64,000 nt of DNA. Source: Pyrinomonadaceae bacterium (lineage in GTDB: Bacteria; Acidobacteriota; Blastocatellia; Pyrinomonadales; Pyrinomonadaceae). The stretch covers positions 1 to 64,000 of the forward strand of contig JAJTWY010000008.1 of assembly GCA_021463165.1 (NCBI GenBank). Direction: 5' to 3'. Under the pieces are notes generated by a model. The model was not told the DNA's origin and searched no databases. It saw nothing but the letters and a program-made list of their open reading frames with translations. Positions 35,666 through 44,999 of this stretch are shown in pieces. Numbering within the stretch: the stretch's first letter is position 1; each line of letters opens with the position of its first letter. Position numbers and translations under genes: made by a program.

Positions 35666-36118
35666 ACGAAGCCGTACTTCCTCAAGTTGTTTCGTCGTGC
35701 GATCGGTAACGCTCGGAGGAGCTAGATCATCGAATCGGGCAGCCGATAGCTGGTTTCCGGGTTCGCCACTCGGGTTCGCTTCGACCCCGGGTGTTTTCTT
35801 GTTGCGAAAGTGGCGTCTCAACAGGATGCTTCTCCACAATGTCTGAACGTGCCAACACGAGATAGCGAGCAGCATACCACCGGTCACATAGATCAATGGA
35901 TGGGTTTGCGGCGTAAATCCAAGCATTGTGTACAAAAGGATCGATAGCGTCAGACAGACGACAACGGTGAGAGAGCTGAGGACAATGTTTGCCCTGACGT
36001 GATCTTCCGGTGTCTGTCCTTTCTTTAACGGTTTCGAGAGGTCGGGGAGAAAAATTCCACACTGCCGGCAAAAGGTTTCCGGTTCCTGGTCTGCTCTGCC
36101 GCATTTAGGACAATACAT
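35657..36118 (-). CDS. Zinc-ribbon membrane protein
   Basis: The 153-residue protein begins MYCPKCGRADQEPETFCRQCG, a zinc ribbon with two CxxC pairs. Two membrane helices follow (IVLSSLTVVVCLTLSILLYTM and LIYVTGGMLLAISCWHVQTLW), then a polar tail. Proteins with this layout are common in Acidobacteriota and have no established role. The frame can start further up at 36157, but that segment overlaps the proline dehydrogenase end and lacks the ribbon's normal start. It follows proline dehydrogenase by 35 bases and is probably cotranscribed. Confidence 0.72.
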   Translation of the reverse strand: MYCPKCGRADQEPETFCRQCGIFLPDLSKPLKKGQTPEDHVRANIVLSSLTVVVCLTLSILLYTMLGFTPQTHPLIYVTGGMLLAISCWHVQTLWRSILLRRHFRNKKTPGVEANPSGEPGNQLSAARFDDLAPPSVTDRTTKQLEEVRLRSS

Positions 36119-36153
36119 CTTGATGGGATAAACGCATTCGGATATGCCGAAGT

Positions 36154-37332
36154 TCAATCAAGCTTCCTGCGTTTGATCTCCTTACTGATCATTTCCAATT
36201 CCCTGCTGACCTGGCCCGCGGCAGCAGAATTCTCCTGTGCTCGACGTATCAGATATGGCATTGCATCGGCGACGGGTCCGTAGGGTACGTATTTCGAGAC
36301 GTTATAACCTTTTGACGCAAGGACATAAGAAAGATTGTCGCCCATTCCGTATAGCTGCGAGAAAAAGATGTTCGGATGGTCATGCGGAATGCCCATCTCA
36401 TGCATCTTCTCGGCCAATTCGCGGGTGCTCTCTTCGTTATGCGTCGCCGCCACGAACGCCATGTCATTAAAATGCTTAAGACAGTACTCGATCGCCTGAT
36501 CGAATGCCGCGTCAGTGTCGGCCTTCGTTTCGTAGATCGGTGACGGGTAGCCCATTTCCTCGGCCCTTTCGCGCTCCTTTTCCATGTAGGCTCCACGGAC
36601 AAGCTTTACCGCATAAATGTATCCGTCGAGTTTTGCCTGTCTGCGGGACTCCTTCAGATGTTCGAGGCGGTCGGTTCGGTACATCTGAAGAGTATTGAAC
36701 ACGATCGGCCGCTCACGGTTGTACCGTTCCATCATATCCGTCGCCAGGCGGTCAATGGCGTCCTGTATCCATGAATCTTCGGCATCGATAAAGATCGGCT
36801 GGCCGAGCGAATATGCATACTCGCAGATCTCGCCGACGCGTTTATGGATCCGTTCGCATTTGGCCTGGCTTTTTGCGTCAAGCTTTTTGCGTTTGCTGAG
36901 TCGCTCAAGCGTTCCAAGCGGGGCGATACCAGTGACCTTGAAGACGGAGAACGGAATATTGGGATCGTCTTTGGCCCTTTTTATCGTCCGTATGATCTCA
37001 TCCTTGGTCTTGTCGAAATCCTCCTCACTCGATTTCCCCTCAACAGAATAGTCCAGGATAGCTCCAATTCGCGCTTTCCCAAGGGCATCAACGGTCTTTT
37101 CACACTCTTGGATCGTTTCACCTCCGCAGAACTGCTCAAATACCGTAGCCTTGATCAAACCTTGGACTGGAAGGCCTATCGATAAGGCGAACTTCGTTGC
37201 GGCCGAACCGAGAGAATTCAGAAATGGTGAGTTGAGGAGTTTGAAGAGCCTATATTTCTCTTTTAGCTGAGCGTCCGTCTTGTCGGCAAATGCTGTCGCG
37301 GTGTCCTGGAAGTCCAATACGAAATCGCTCAT
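36154..37332 (-). CDS. Proline dehydrogenase
   Basis: The 392-residue protein is a stand-alone FAD proline dehydrogenase (PRODH). Visible supports are KVTGIAPLGTLERLS, FIDAEDSWIQDAIDRL, IVFNTLQMYRTDRLEHL, the substrate-site KLVRGAYMEKERERA, FFSQLYGMGDNLSYVLA and the C-terminal VPYGPVADAMPYLIRRAQEN, the signature around the FAD-contacting Arg pair. It oxidises proline to pyrroline-5-carboxylate and passes electrons to quinone. No P5C dehydrogenase is adjacent. It is transcribed away from proS across 164 bases. Confidence 0.93.
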   Translation of the reverse strand: MSDFVLDFQDTATAFADKTDAQLKEKYRLFKLLNSPFLNSLGSAATKFALSIGLPVQGLIKATVFEQFCGGETIQECEKTVDALGKARIGAILDYSVEGKSSEEDFDKTKDEIIRTIKRAKDDPNIPFSVFKVTGIAPLGTLERLSKRKKLDAKSQAKCERIHKRVGEICEYAYSLGQPIFIDAEDSWIQDAIDRLATDMMERYNRERPIVFNTLQMYRTDRLEHLKESRRQAKLDGYIYAVKLVRGAYMEKERERAEEMGYPSPIYETKADTDAAFDQAIEYCLKHFNDMAFVAATHNEESTRELAEKMHEMGIPHDHPNIFFSQLYGMGDNLSYVLASKGYNVSKYVPYGPVADAMPYLIRRAQENSAAAGQVSRELEMISKEIKRRKLD

Positions 37333-37496
37333 AAAAAAGACAGTTCGCGTAAGACCGAACTGCTCCTAGACTGCACGAAATCCAATATACGCGAAAACGA
37401 TAAAATCCACAATTTAGGTCTGGTACAACGATTGTCCATGTGCTTTGAAGCTGTGAAATTTCCGCATCGCCTTCCATATGCTAAAATCTCGCCTTT

Positions 37497-38969
37497 ATGG
37501 CTAAAGGATTACCGAAGAGAACTGAGAACTATTCCGAGTGGTATAACGAGATCGTAAAACGTGCTGACCTGGCCGAAAACAGCTCGGTGCGCGGCTGTAT
37601 GGTGATCAAACCTTATGGCTTTGCGATCTGGGAGAAGATGCAGCGCGCCCTTGACGATATGTTCAAGGAAACGGGCCACGTCAATGCATACTTCCCGTTA
37701 TTCGTACCAAAATCATTCCTAGAAAAAGAAGAGGAACACGCAGAAGGTTTTGCCAAAGAGTGCGCGGTCGTCACGCACTATCGTCTCAAGGCGAATCCAG
37801 ATGGCAAAGGCCTTGTGGTCGATCCAAACGCCAAGCTCGAGGAAGAACTTATCGTACGGCCCACCTCGGAAACCGTGATCTGGAACACCTATAAGGGCTG
37901 GATCCAGTCGTGGCGCGACTTGCCTATTCTCGTCAACCAGTGGTGCAACGTGGTCCGCTGGGAAATGCGTACGCGGCTGTTCCTTCGCACCGCCGAATTC
38001 CTCTGGCAGGAAGGCCACACGGCCCACGCCACGCGCGAGGAGGCTGTCGAGGAAACTGAGCGGATGCTCGGCGTCTATGCTCGCTTTGCCGAGGAATGGA
38101 TGGCCCTACCGGTGATCCAGGGCACGAAAACCGCCAGCGAGCGCTTCGCCGGTGCTGAAGATACGCTTTGTATCGAGGCAATGATGCAGGACGGAAAAGC
38201 CCTGCAGTCGGGCACATCGCATTTCCTGGGCCAGAACTTCGCCAAGTCCTTTGACGTCAAATTTGTCAACAAGGAGAACCAGCTCGAATACGCCTGGGCC
38301 ACCAGCTGGGGTGTTTCGACGCGAATGATGGGAGCCCTCGTGATGGCCCATTCGGATGACCACGGCCTTGTGCTCCCCCCAAAACTCGCTCCGATCCAGG
38401 TCGTGATCGTTCCTATTTATAAGACGCCGGAAGAACTCGCCGTGATCTCAGAGACCGTCGATCCGATCGTCAAGGAGCTCAAAGCCGCGGGTGTCATCGT
38501 CAAATACGACGATGCCGACAATCAGCGGAGCGGCTGGAAGTTCGCCGAATACGAGCTCCGCGGAGTCCCCGTCCGCTTGGGCCTCGGTTCACGCGATCTC
38601 GAGAACGGCACCATCGAGGTCGCTCGTCGCGATAACCTGACCAAAGAGTCCGTCGCCATCGAGGGGGTGGTAGAACATGTCAAAGTCCTGCTTGATGAGA
38701 TCCAGGCCAATCTCTTCGATCGTGCGCTGAAGTTCCGCGAGGAAAACACCCACATCATTGACACCTGGGAAGATTTCAAAACCCAGATCGAACGTGGGGG
38801 CTTCATCATGTCCCACTGGGACGGCACCGCAGAGACGGAGGAAAAGATCAAGGAAGAGACGAAAGCTACCATCCGCTGTATCCCCTTCAACTCGATCACC
38901 GAAATGGGTAAATGCGTCTACTCCGGCAAAGACTCGGCGAGAAGAGTGGTCTTCGCGAGAGCGTATTGA
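37497..38969 (+). CDS. proS: Prolyl-tRNA synthetase, archaeal/eukaryotic type
   Basis: The 490-residue class II synthetase starts [20 protein letters not shown] and shows the type 3 (archaeal/eukaryotic, T. thermophilus-like) layout. It lacks the inserted editing domain of E. coli-type ProRS and ends in the C-terminal zinc-type domain closing with the typical Tyr (VVFARAY). Motif 2 is around [20 protein letters not shown] and [12 protein letters not shown]. It charges tRNA-Pro. The neighbouring proline dehydrogenase on the other strand may share the intergenic region. The start is ATG at 37497. Confidence 0.95.
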   Translation: MAKGLPKRTENYSEWYNEIVKRADLAENSSVRGCMVIKPYGFAIWEKMQRALDDMFKETGHVNAYFPLFVPKSFLEKEEEHAEGFAKECAVVTHYRLKANPDGKGLVVDPNAKLEEELIVRPTSETVIWNTYKGWIQSWRDLPILVNQWCNVVRWEMRTRLFLRTAEFLWQEGHTAHATREEAVEETERMLGVYARFAEEWMALPVIQGTKTASERFAGAEDTLCIEAMMQDGKALQSGTSHFLGQNFAKSFDVKFVNKENQLEYAWATSWGVSTRMMGALVMAHSDDHGLVLPPKLAPIQVVIVPIYKTPEELAVISETVDPIVKELKAAGVIVKYDDADNQRSGWKFAEYELRGVPVRLGLGSRDLENGTIEVARRDNLTKESVAIEGVVEHVKVLLDEIQANLFDRALKFREENTHIIDTWEDFKTQIERGGFIMSHWDGTAETEEKIKEETKATIRCIPFNSITEMGKCVYSGKDSARRVVFARAY

Positions 38970-39046
38970 GATCACAGCGCGTACGGCGGATTATTCTCGT
39001 ACCGGACTGTATTCCTAGTGGTACGCAGGGTTACTACTCACGAGCG

Positions 39047-40723
39047 TTACTGACAAAGTATTTCTGCCGACCAACGTGGCTGTTTTGTCGGGTCGGTTGA
39101 GCATTGGTACGTGCCGCTAGCGGTTCTACCATCGGGCGAGAGCGTGCCCGCATAGATGCAATTCCCGATGCCGTAATCGTAGTCGACGCGGGCAGTTACC
39201 GTCCGCCCGCTGAGCGAAACAGTGTACTTTTCAGAGAAACGGCTTCCGTCGGTGTAATTGAAAACCGCATCAAAAATGTTACTGTCGCCGACTCGAGTAA
39301 ATGTCGCGCGAGCGTTAAACTCATTAGTCAGATTCCATCGGCGTCCAATTCCGCACCCCGTGGAGACCGAAGTGGCCTTGGCGGATCCGGTCGAATAGAC
39401 GGCATTTGAAGAATATCCACCACAAGTCTGATTAGGATCGCCGGTGCATTTCATGTTGCAATTCGTCGCCGGACCGTAGCGGCCATAGCTATTCCCGCAC
39501 AAACAGCTTTCACCATATTGCAGGCCCGCAAATTTAAAACCTCTCGACTTGCACGCCGCGATACAACGTTCAGGCGTATTTGTCGAACTGCGGTTCAGAG
39601 ATCCGTTCAGGTCGAAATCGTTCGTATCTTTGAAGCAGCCAAGAAAGGTCGGCGAGCCGTCTACCGTCGGTCCTGCGAGGGTCGTGACGGGACTCACAGC
39701 GGTACGCGTCACGGCAGCCGATTGGCCCGGGCCGACAATTACGGGTTTCAGAGCCTTATTTGTCGGCGTAAGCGTGACCTGACCGCGATAGACGGTCACG
39801 CGGGTCGTGCCGGGCGTGTTTGTGTCAAAAACTATGTGCGGCGGGCCGGGCGGTTCGAGATTCGGTACGAGCAAGGAGTCGTAGGATGCATCCAAAAAGC
39901 TATAAAACGCTCGATCTCTTTTGGGGGATCGGTCGCCCCTGATCCACGTCAGCCCGTCTTTTACGCCGCCAATGGCTTCTTTTGTTTCGACCTGAAAGAG
40001 CTCAGGGAAATCGTAATTCTGCTTCATTGTTATGGTTTCCCAGAACCAGTTCATCTTACCGCCGGCGAGTTCGATCCGGTATCTTGTCAACTCACCGACG
40101 CTTTCCGGTGTCTTGCACGGCAGCCGTAGATTTGCATTGCTTTCGAGCATCAGCTTGACGCCGGGCATCATGACGTATATCTCCCATGGATACCGCTGGC
40201 CATAAACCGGGTTGTCCGGCGCAAGCACCCACGTTCGTCCGGGAAAATGTCCACGCTCATCCGGCGAATACATGTCGCCCATTCGCCCGGTGTGATCGTA
40301 AACAGCCATCGCGACCAGTTCGTCGCGCGGCGGCATCGCTTCGACCCAGACCGATGACAAAACGCTCCTGCACCACGAGTAATTTGAGTTTTCGGGTTTG
40401 ATCTGGACTACCGAATTTCGATCGATCTCCTTTTTTTCTTCCTTTTTGCCCGGGCCTTTGACTGGGCACGTTCGGTCGATGCATTCCTGACAAGCTTTGA
40501 GCTTTGCGGGGGCATTCGGAGAATTCGGATTCTGCCCGTAGTAGCCGGTAACGCCGCACCAACTGTAGGTCAGGTTATCGGTCCTCTTGGTCGGATCGGG
40601 ATCGTCCTTGCACGCCCCACAAGTTTTGAAAGCCTGGATACAGCACGAGTCGTCCTGGGCCGAGATGGCGAACACGCCCAGGAGGAGCATTGAGGCTATC
40701 AACAGGCATTCATATTGCCGCAC
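39047..40723 (-). CDS. Secreted protein with a WSC domain
   Basis: The 558-residue exported protein has a signal peptide (VRQYECLLIASMLLLGVFA) and a cysteine-rich N-terminal region. A FecR-like stretch (TRVTVYRGQVTLTPTN) is followed by a WSC-type domain near residues 359-444 (GCFKDTN, ERCIAACKSRGF, GESCLCGNSYG, CNMKCTGDPNQTCGG). A beta-rich tail closes it. WSC domains bind polysaccharides and are best known from fungal cell-wall sensors. The start is GTG at 40723, set by GGAGGAG upstream and by homology of this leader to that of the 41870-42430 gene. The longer open frame lacks a signal peptide. Confidence 0.8.
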   Translation of the reverse strand: MRQYECLLIASMLLLGVFAISAQDDSCCIQAFKTCGACKDDPDPTKRTDNLTYSWCGVTGYYGQNPNSPNAPAKLKACQECIDRTCPVKGPGKKEEKKEIDRNSVVQIKPENSNYSWCRSVLSSVWVEAMPPRDELVAMAVYDHTGRMGDMYSPDERGHFPGRTWVLAPDNPVYGQRYPWEIYVMMPGVKLMLESNANLRLPCKTPESVGELTRYRIELAGGKMNWFWETITMKQNYDFPELFQVETKEAIGGVKDGLTWIRGDRSPKRDRAFYSFLDASYDSLLVPNLEPPGPPHIVFDTNTPGTTRVTVYRGQVTLTPTNKALKPVIVGPGQSAAVTRTAVSPVTTLAGPTVDGSPTFLGCFKDTNDFDLNGSLNRSSTNTPERCIAACKSRGFKFAGLQYGESCLCGNSYGRYGPATNCNMKCTGDPNQTCGGYSSNAVYSTGSAKATSVSTGCGIGRRWNLTNEFNARATFTRVGDSNIFDAVFNYTDGSRFSEKYTVSLSGRTVTARVDYDYGIGNCIYAGTLSPDGRTASGTYQCSTDPTKQPRWSAEILCQ

Positions 40724-40785
40724 GTATCTACTCCTCCTTGTCCGTCTTGACCGTGCCATCCGCTCGAAGCCAATCTCCGCATGTT
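40659..40785 (-). repeat. Diverged copy of the DUF4252 operon junction
   Basis: On the minus strand, 40785 down to 40659 matches 42494 down to 42366. The shared stretch covers the last codons of the DUF4252 gene (…DGTVKTDKEE stop here; …DGTVKKDKEE stop there), the GGAGGAG ribosome binding site, the start codon and the signal peptide of the next gene. Signal-peptide coding identity is about 78% by my count. Upstream of the start the copy has two single-base deletions and so is a dead DUF4252 tail. Confidence 0.75.
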
Positions 40786-40845
40786 CGTTTATCGTTGATT
40801 TCATTCTGGTTGATCCCGGACGCTATTGACCGCAAATAGTGCGAA

Positions 40846-41715
40846 TTACTTCGCCAGTAAGAACTCACGTACCTCGGCCGCGACTCGACCTTTCAGCTTC
40901 GGATCGCGGTAGAAATTGTGGTTTGTGTTTCTCAGGACGACGATTTTGGCATGCGGTGCCTGTTTTTTCATTTGATCGATGTTCTTGAATTGGCGCGGGC
41001 GGACGACCTTCTCCATGAACTCCTCGGCACGTTTCTTCAAGCCTGCATCGGTGTCGGGTTTCAGGGCCCAATGCTGTTCGAAGATCGCGTAGTAGCTCAG
41101 AATAGGAGCTTTGATCTTTCGATAGTCGGGAAGAAAGTTGTCCTGCATCTTCATCATCGCTTCCTCGATCCGTGTGAATTTTTCCGGACTCGTCGGGTCG
41201 ACTAACGGATCAAGCTGTTCTAATGTCGGCAGGTCTGTTTTATCATAAGCGGCTTCGAGGTAGACGAGTTTTATGACGCGTTTTGGATAGGTATTCGCGA
41301 ATTTGGTCAACTCATCGCCGCCAGTGGAGAATCCGACGAGATTTACGCGGTCGATCTTCAGATGGGCCAGGAACTGGCTAATATCTTTCACAAGGTTCTC
41401 GATCTCATAGCCGGTCTCGATCTTTTCAGATTGCCCATGGCCTCGACGCGTGAGTCCAATAACACGGAATTTGTCCGCGAGCGTTGGAGCCAAATCGTCA
41501 AAATTATGAGCGCTGCCGGGAAAACCATGAAGAAACAAGACCGCCTCGCCGTTGCCGCCCCAGTCGAGATAGTTCAGTTTCACTCCGTTAACGGTCACAA
41601 ACTCGCTCTTGTGCTGCGACGTGTCAGCCCGCGAGCTCTGAGCAGTAACCGGAAGCGAGTCAAGGAAGGGCGAGATAAGGAGGGAGAAGACAAGAGCGCG
41701 TATCAGAGCTTTCAT
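40846..41715 (-). CDS. Exported alpha/beta hydrolase
   Basis: The 289-residue protein has a signal peptide (MKALIRALVFSLLISPFLDS) and a complete alpha/beta hydrolase. The oxyanion loop is FLHGFPGSAHNFDDL, then TRRGHGQSEK, the nucleophile elbow VGFSTGGDE (Ser in GFSTGG) and the catalytic histidine in RNTNHNFYRD. The acid is probably in the YYAIFEQHW region or the segment after it. Substrate unknown; epoxide hydrolase or C-C hydrolase-like activity is possible. The frame extends far upstream, but the signal peptide at 41715 fixes the start. It lies between the WSC gene and the DUF4252 unit on the same strand. Confidence 0.85.
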   Translation of the reverse strand: MKALIRALVFSLLISPFLDSLPVTAQSSRADTSQHKSEFVTVNGVKLNYLDWGGNGEAVLFLHGFPGSAHNFDDLAPTLADKFRVIGLTRRGHGQSEKIETGYEIENLVKDISQFLAHLKIDRVNLVGFSTGGDELTKFANTYPKRVIKLVYLEAAYDKTDLPTLEQLDPLVDPTSPEKFTRIEEAMMKMQDNFLPDYRKIKAPILSYYAIFEQHWALKPDTDAGLKKRAEEFMEKVVRPRQFKNIDQMKKQAPHAKIVVLRNTNHNFYRDPKLKGRVAAEVREFLLAK

Positions 41716-41869
41716 TCTGTGTGCCACTATTTCGCTATTCACTCCGCGAGGTGAGACTAGTATCGCACATTTCGCCCGCGGCCGGGGATGGTTTCGAGGG
41801 TTACAACGATGAACGGCCTGCAAGTCGATATCCGCAGCCATTTTGCGAAGCAAGATCCGCCGGAACTGT

Positions 41870-42430
41870 TTACTTTTGCTTATCTGCCTCGGCAGGCGGC
41901 GGGTCAATTTGTTTTGGCGTGTCGCGGTTAGCGAGCGAGATCCCGAAGATCTTTGGGTCATTAATGAATTCCGCAAGTTTTTCGGGGCTGAAGGTTGCAC
42001 GGATCACGGCGGCGTTTTCCGTGTTGACGGTAACGAGTGCGATCTTTACGTTCTTCCCGTCCTCACGCAGGTACATATAAACCCGATCGCTCTGATTGTT
42101 CGCTCGGATCCGCAGCACGGAGGACCATTCCGGGCCGAAGGAGGCCCGCATGGCGTCCTGCATTTCAGTGTCCAGGCTGTCAAGAGAGACATTGAGATCC
42201 TTGTATAGCGTCATGTCGAAGCTCTTGACGCCGGCCGGACGAATTACCTTGACCGCCGCGCGAGCCAACCAGAGGAAGCCGAGGCTAACCTTCTTCGCCT
42301 TGTATTTCGCCTTCAGGTGGCTGGCTATCCGGTCAAATTCGTTCGGTTTTGCCAATGATGCGGGCGCCGTGACGGCGAAGGCACCCAGCAGGATCATTGA
42401 GGCGATCATCAGGCGTTTGGATTGCCGCAT
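41870..42430 (-). CDS. Secreted DUF4252-like protein (second of two)
   Basis: The 186-residue protein starts MRQSKRLMIASMILLGAFAV, a signal peptide, with GGAGGAG upstream inside the end of the preceding gene and a four-base gap to its stop. The mature part contains VKSFDMTLYKDLN, SSVLRIRANNQSDRVYMYL and DGKNVKIALVTVNTENAAVI, the beta-alpha pattern of DUF4252-type proteins. The function of the family is unknown; members often sit behind ECF sigma factors, as here. It is the last gene of the sigma-anti sigma-DUF4252 operon. Family assignment is weaker than for the neighbour. Confidence 0.7.
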   Translation of the reverse strand: MRQSKRLMIASMILLGAFAVTAPASLAKPNEFDRIASHLKAKYKAKKVSLGFLWLARAAVKVIRPAGVKSFDMTLYKDLNVSLDSLDTEMQDAMRASFGPEWSSVLRIRANNQSDRVYMYLREDGKNVKIALVTVNTENAAVIRATFSPEKLAEFINDPKIFGISLANRDTPKQIDPPPAEADKQK

Positions 42431-42434
42431 CTCT

Positions 42435-43019
42435 CTACTCCTCCTTATCTTTTTTAACCGTGCCGTCACGCTCGACATCGATCTTCGGAATGTTCAGCCT
42501 GCCGCTGAGTTCGATCAGCATTTCGATATCGATCATTCCTATCACATTTACGACCGCGACCGACTTGTTCTCGGACATGACGACGGCGACGCCGTCCATC
42601 TTGTCACCTGTGAACATCGTGTGAATGTCGATCTTCTGATTGTTTTTCTTGCTGCGGACATTGGCGAGCTTTTCCCAACCCGGGGCAGTAAGCTGTGAAC
42701 GGATCTGATCGATATCCGTCATGTCGTACTCATTCTCTTTTTCGAAATTGTAAACCCGGACATAGATCCCGCGAAGGCCGGTTATTGCCGCCGCGACCTT
42801 CTTGGCATCCTCGTCCTTGACCTTTGCAGTAACGCGTTTTGCCAGATCGAGCAGCTTTCCGTCGACATTTACCTCGACGACATCACGCGCCTTTGACTCG
42901 AGACTGTTCAGCCGGTCAAAGTGCAACCGAGCCGCATCCTGTCCACTCGCCTCGACCGCGGAGCCTATGGCCAACACCATCGCAGCCAACAATAAAAAAC
43001 GTACTTTCAATATCCTCAT
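42435..43019 (-). CDS. Secreted DUF4252 domain protein (first of two)
   Basis: The 194-residue protein has a signal peptide (VRFLLLAAMVLAIGSAVEAS) and the DUF4252 core. VVEVNVDGKLLDLAKRV is followed by GLRGIYVRVYNFEKENEYD, KVDIHTMFTGDKMDGVAVVM-like segments and the closing NVIGMIDIEMLIELSG. The ending IPKIDVERDGTVKKDKEE contains the next gene's ribosome binding site. Role unknown; the conserved context with ECF sigma factors suggests an envelope stress output. It follows the 43045-43584 gene by 25 bases. Confidence 0.8.
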   Translation of the reverse strand: MRILKVRFLLLAAMVLAIGSAVEASGQDAARLHFDRLNSLESKARDVVEVNVDGKLLDLAKRVTAKVKDEDAKKVAAAITGLRGIYVRVYNFEKENEYDMTDIDQIRSQLTAPGWEKLANVRSKKNNQKIDIHTMFTGDKMDGVAVVMSENKSVAVVNVIGMIDIEMLIELSGRLNIPKIDVERDGTVKKDKEE

Positions 43020-43044
43020 AACTTCTCTTCGTCAATATTCAAGT

Positions 43045-43584
43045 CTAATCTTCAGTTCGGTTGATCGTGTCGCTAACAGCCTTGAACTTTGAGCCCGTGA
43101 TCGACAAGGCGAGCATCAACTGATCGTAGGCGTACCTCTCTTGACGAGTAAGCCTCTCGGGCCGCCTCGGAGGCTTCGCTGCGACTGCTCTTGCGGCGAT
43201 AACTCGTCTGGCTGCTTTCCGTTCCGGCAGATAAACCGTCTTGACGGGTTCTGGATCAGATCTCGGAACATTGCCCTCTTTCGCGGGTGCCTGTGTGATT
43301 GCACCCACTTGCGTATCCTTCGCAGAGACTGGAGTAGTTTCGTTCGAGATGTCGCGTCTAGAAATCAGAAACCAGACGCCAACCAGCAACACACCCGCAA
43401 CGCCACCTGCTAAGATCCGGGCCAAGGAGCGCCGAAACCAGGTTCGTCGTGGTTCGAAAACAAGCTGCTTCTGTACTAGCGTAGGAGGCGCCACCGGCTG
43501 GTAACGGAGATCGGAAAGTAAAGTTTCCAGTCGCTCGATATCGGCATCGTTTCCGGTTTTGTCCCAGAGGTAATCGTTGTTCAT
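43045..43584 (-). CDS. Probable anti-sigma factor, single membrane helix
   Basis: The 179-residue protein begins MNNDYLWDKTGNDADIERLE, an N-terminal segment typical of Acidobacteriota proteins encoded just behind ECF sigma factors. One membrane helix (GGVAGVLLVGVWFLI) splits a cytoplasmic N-terminus from a basic periplasmic part (KPPRRPERLTRQERYAYDQL). No zinc-finger HC motif is present. The start overlaps the sigma factor stop (ATGA), so the two are coupled. It most likely binds and holds the sigma factor, but this is inferred from position and topology. Confidence 0.72.
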   Translation of the reverse strand: MNNDYLWDKTGNDADIERLETLLSDLRYQPVAPPTLVQKQLVFEPRRTWFRRSLARILAGGVAGVLLVGVWFLISRRDISNETTPVSAKDTQVGAITQAPAKEGNVPRSDPEPVKTVYLPERKAARRVIAARAVAAKPPRRPERLTRQERYAYDQLMLALSITGSKFKAVSDTINRTED

Positions 43585-44162
43585 CCTTTTTTTCCGGTAA
43601 TACCCAAGCTCTTTCGCAAAAGGTTCATTCCCCTGTGTAGATTTACCCTTACAGAATCGGGTGAGAGGCCGGTCAAGTCCGCGATCTCGTTGCCGGACAT
43701 CCCTTCGACCAGTCTTAAAACCAGCGTTTCCCGATATGCTATCGGCAGCGACCTGATCGCATCCAAGGCTTCACTTGCCTCAAGCCTCAGATCGCGTTTC
43801 CCTTCGATATCGCCTGTCAGTTCGTCGGCCGGCCTTGCCGCACGGTAATGATCGACAACGTAGTTGCGAGCTATCCTTGCCAGCCAGCCGCCAAGGGCGT
43901 TTTCGTCGCGAAGCGATCCAATATGTCTATAGGCCGCTAGAAAGACTTCCTGAACGATATCCTGGACCTCATGTCTGGGTAACCTCGCAAGCAGGATCGC
44001 GTGTACCAGCGGAGCAAACTCCCGATAGAAGTCGCCAAACGCCTGTTCATCCCCAGCCTTTATCGCTGAGATCATCCGCGACCGAGGCGACTCCGAAACC
44101 GGTGCAGCGGCCGATTCGGCGGCGAAAAAGTACGTGGTTCCAGCGAACTCTCTATCTGACAT
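43581..44162 (-). CDS. ECF RNA polymerase sigma factor
   Basis: The 193-residue protein has region 2 (FYREFAPLVHAILLARLPRHEVQDIVQEVFLAAYR, cited in part, with the DIVQEVFLAAYR core-binding signature). Region 4 carries the helix-turn-helix EGMSGNEIADLTGLSPDSVR. It directs RNA polymerase to its own set of promoters, probably including its own operon with the membrane protein and two DUF4252 genes. It is divergent from a second ECF gene at 44419 over 256 bases. The ATG lies at 44162. No regulator-specific class can be named. Confidence 0.92.
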   Translation of the reverse strand: MSDREFAGTTYFFAAESAAAPVSESPRSRMISAIKAGDEQAFGDFYREFAPLVHAILLARLPRHEVQDIVQEVFLAAYRHIGSLRDENALGGWLARIARNYVVDHYRAARPADELTGDIEGKRDLRLEASEALDAIRSLPIAYRETLVLRLVEGMSGNEIADLTGLSPDSVRVNLHRGMNLLRKSLGITGKKG

Positions 44163-44418
44163 TGTTTAGATCTCTTCTGCTATCTTGGAGAGAGTCCTGA
44201 GTTGCGACTTTCCACGATCGCGATAGCTCGGAACTACGCTGTCCTATAAGACGAGCAGCGGGAGAAAGTGTTAACCGTAAGTCGGAAAAATATCATAATT
44301 TAAGACTATTAACGCCTATTCTGCGTCTAAAAGTTGCGTCAAAAGTGTCGACCGGACGGACGCGTGGTGTTTTTGAGTTATTATTCTCGGGCCAAGGGGG
44401 CTTCACGGAACGAGCTGG
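44163..44418. promoter_or_regulatory. Divergent promoter region of the two ECF sigma modules
   Basis: The 256 bases between the two sigma factor genes must contain both promoters. GGAACT occurs at 44230-44235, the usual -35 core of ECF promoters on the plus strand, but no convincing -10 follows at 16-17 bases, so it is not a firm call. No coding region is seen. Confidence 0.4.
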
Positions 44419-44997
44419 ATGTACATTAATTTTACCGATGAACAGCTTGTCGAAAAGGCCGTGCGGGAAGATCCTGAGGCGTTCGGCGAGATCGTGCGGA
44501 GATGGGAGCGGAAGATCTTCGGCCTGTGTTTCGGTATGCTCGGTCGTGAACATGATGCCGGAGATGCCACTCAAGAAACATTTGTTGCGGCATATCGATC
44601 TTTGGGGAACTTTCGAGGTGAGGCGAAGGTTTCGTCGTGGCTGCACCGCATAGCGGTCAATCAGTGTCTGACGATCAAGCGGCGACAGAAAAGTCGGTCC
44701 GAGGAGTTTTTGGATGATGAGAATGGCGAAGAGGAACGTGTTTTTGTCGCGTCCCCGTCGCTTTCGCCGGCCCGGCGAACTGAGCAGGCCGAGCGGCTCA
44801 CTCTGGTCAGGCAGGCGGTTGGCGCGCTGCCGACCGATTTGAGACAAGTGATCGTGATGAAGGAGTTCGAGGAGATGACGTTTCAGGAGATATCGGAAAC
44901 CCTTGAACTACCGCTCAGTACAGTGAAAAGCAGGCTTTATACGGCATTGAAGCAGTTGAAGATGAGGCTGGAGCGAACCCCGGTCGAGGTGGTTTAG
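44419..44997 (+). CDS. ECF RNA polymerase sigma factor, RpoE-like
   Basis: The 192-residue protein has region 2 with the DATQETFVAAYRSLGNF core and SSWLHRIAVNQCL. Region 4 shows FEEMTFQEISETLELPLSTV and KSRLYTALKQLK as its DNA-binding end. The layout is that of RpoE/SigW-type ECF factors. The next gene is a zinc-finger anti-sigma factor two bases away, and a Spy-like protein follows, so this is a three-gene envelope stress module. The ATG start at 44419 gives the usual N-terminus. It faces away from the other ECF operon. Confidence 0.94.
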   Translation: MYINFTDEQLVEKAVREDPEAFGEIVRRWERKIFGLCFGMLGREHDAGDATQETFVAAYRSLGNFRGEAKVSSWLHRIAVNQCLTIKRRQKSRSEEFLDDENGEEERVFVASPSLSPARRTEQAERLTLVRQAVGALPTDLRQVIVMKEFEEMTFQEISETLELPLSTVKSRLYTALKQLKMRLERTPVEVV

Positions 44998-44999
44998 AA

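Noticed and set aside
44230..44256. ECF promoter with GGAACT.
   Set aside because: No convincing -10 element at the right distance; kept only as a remark in the intergenic entry.
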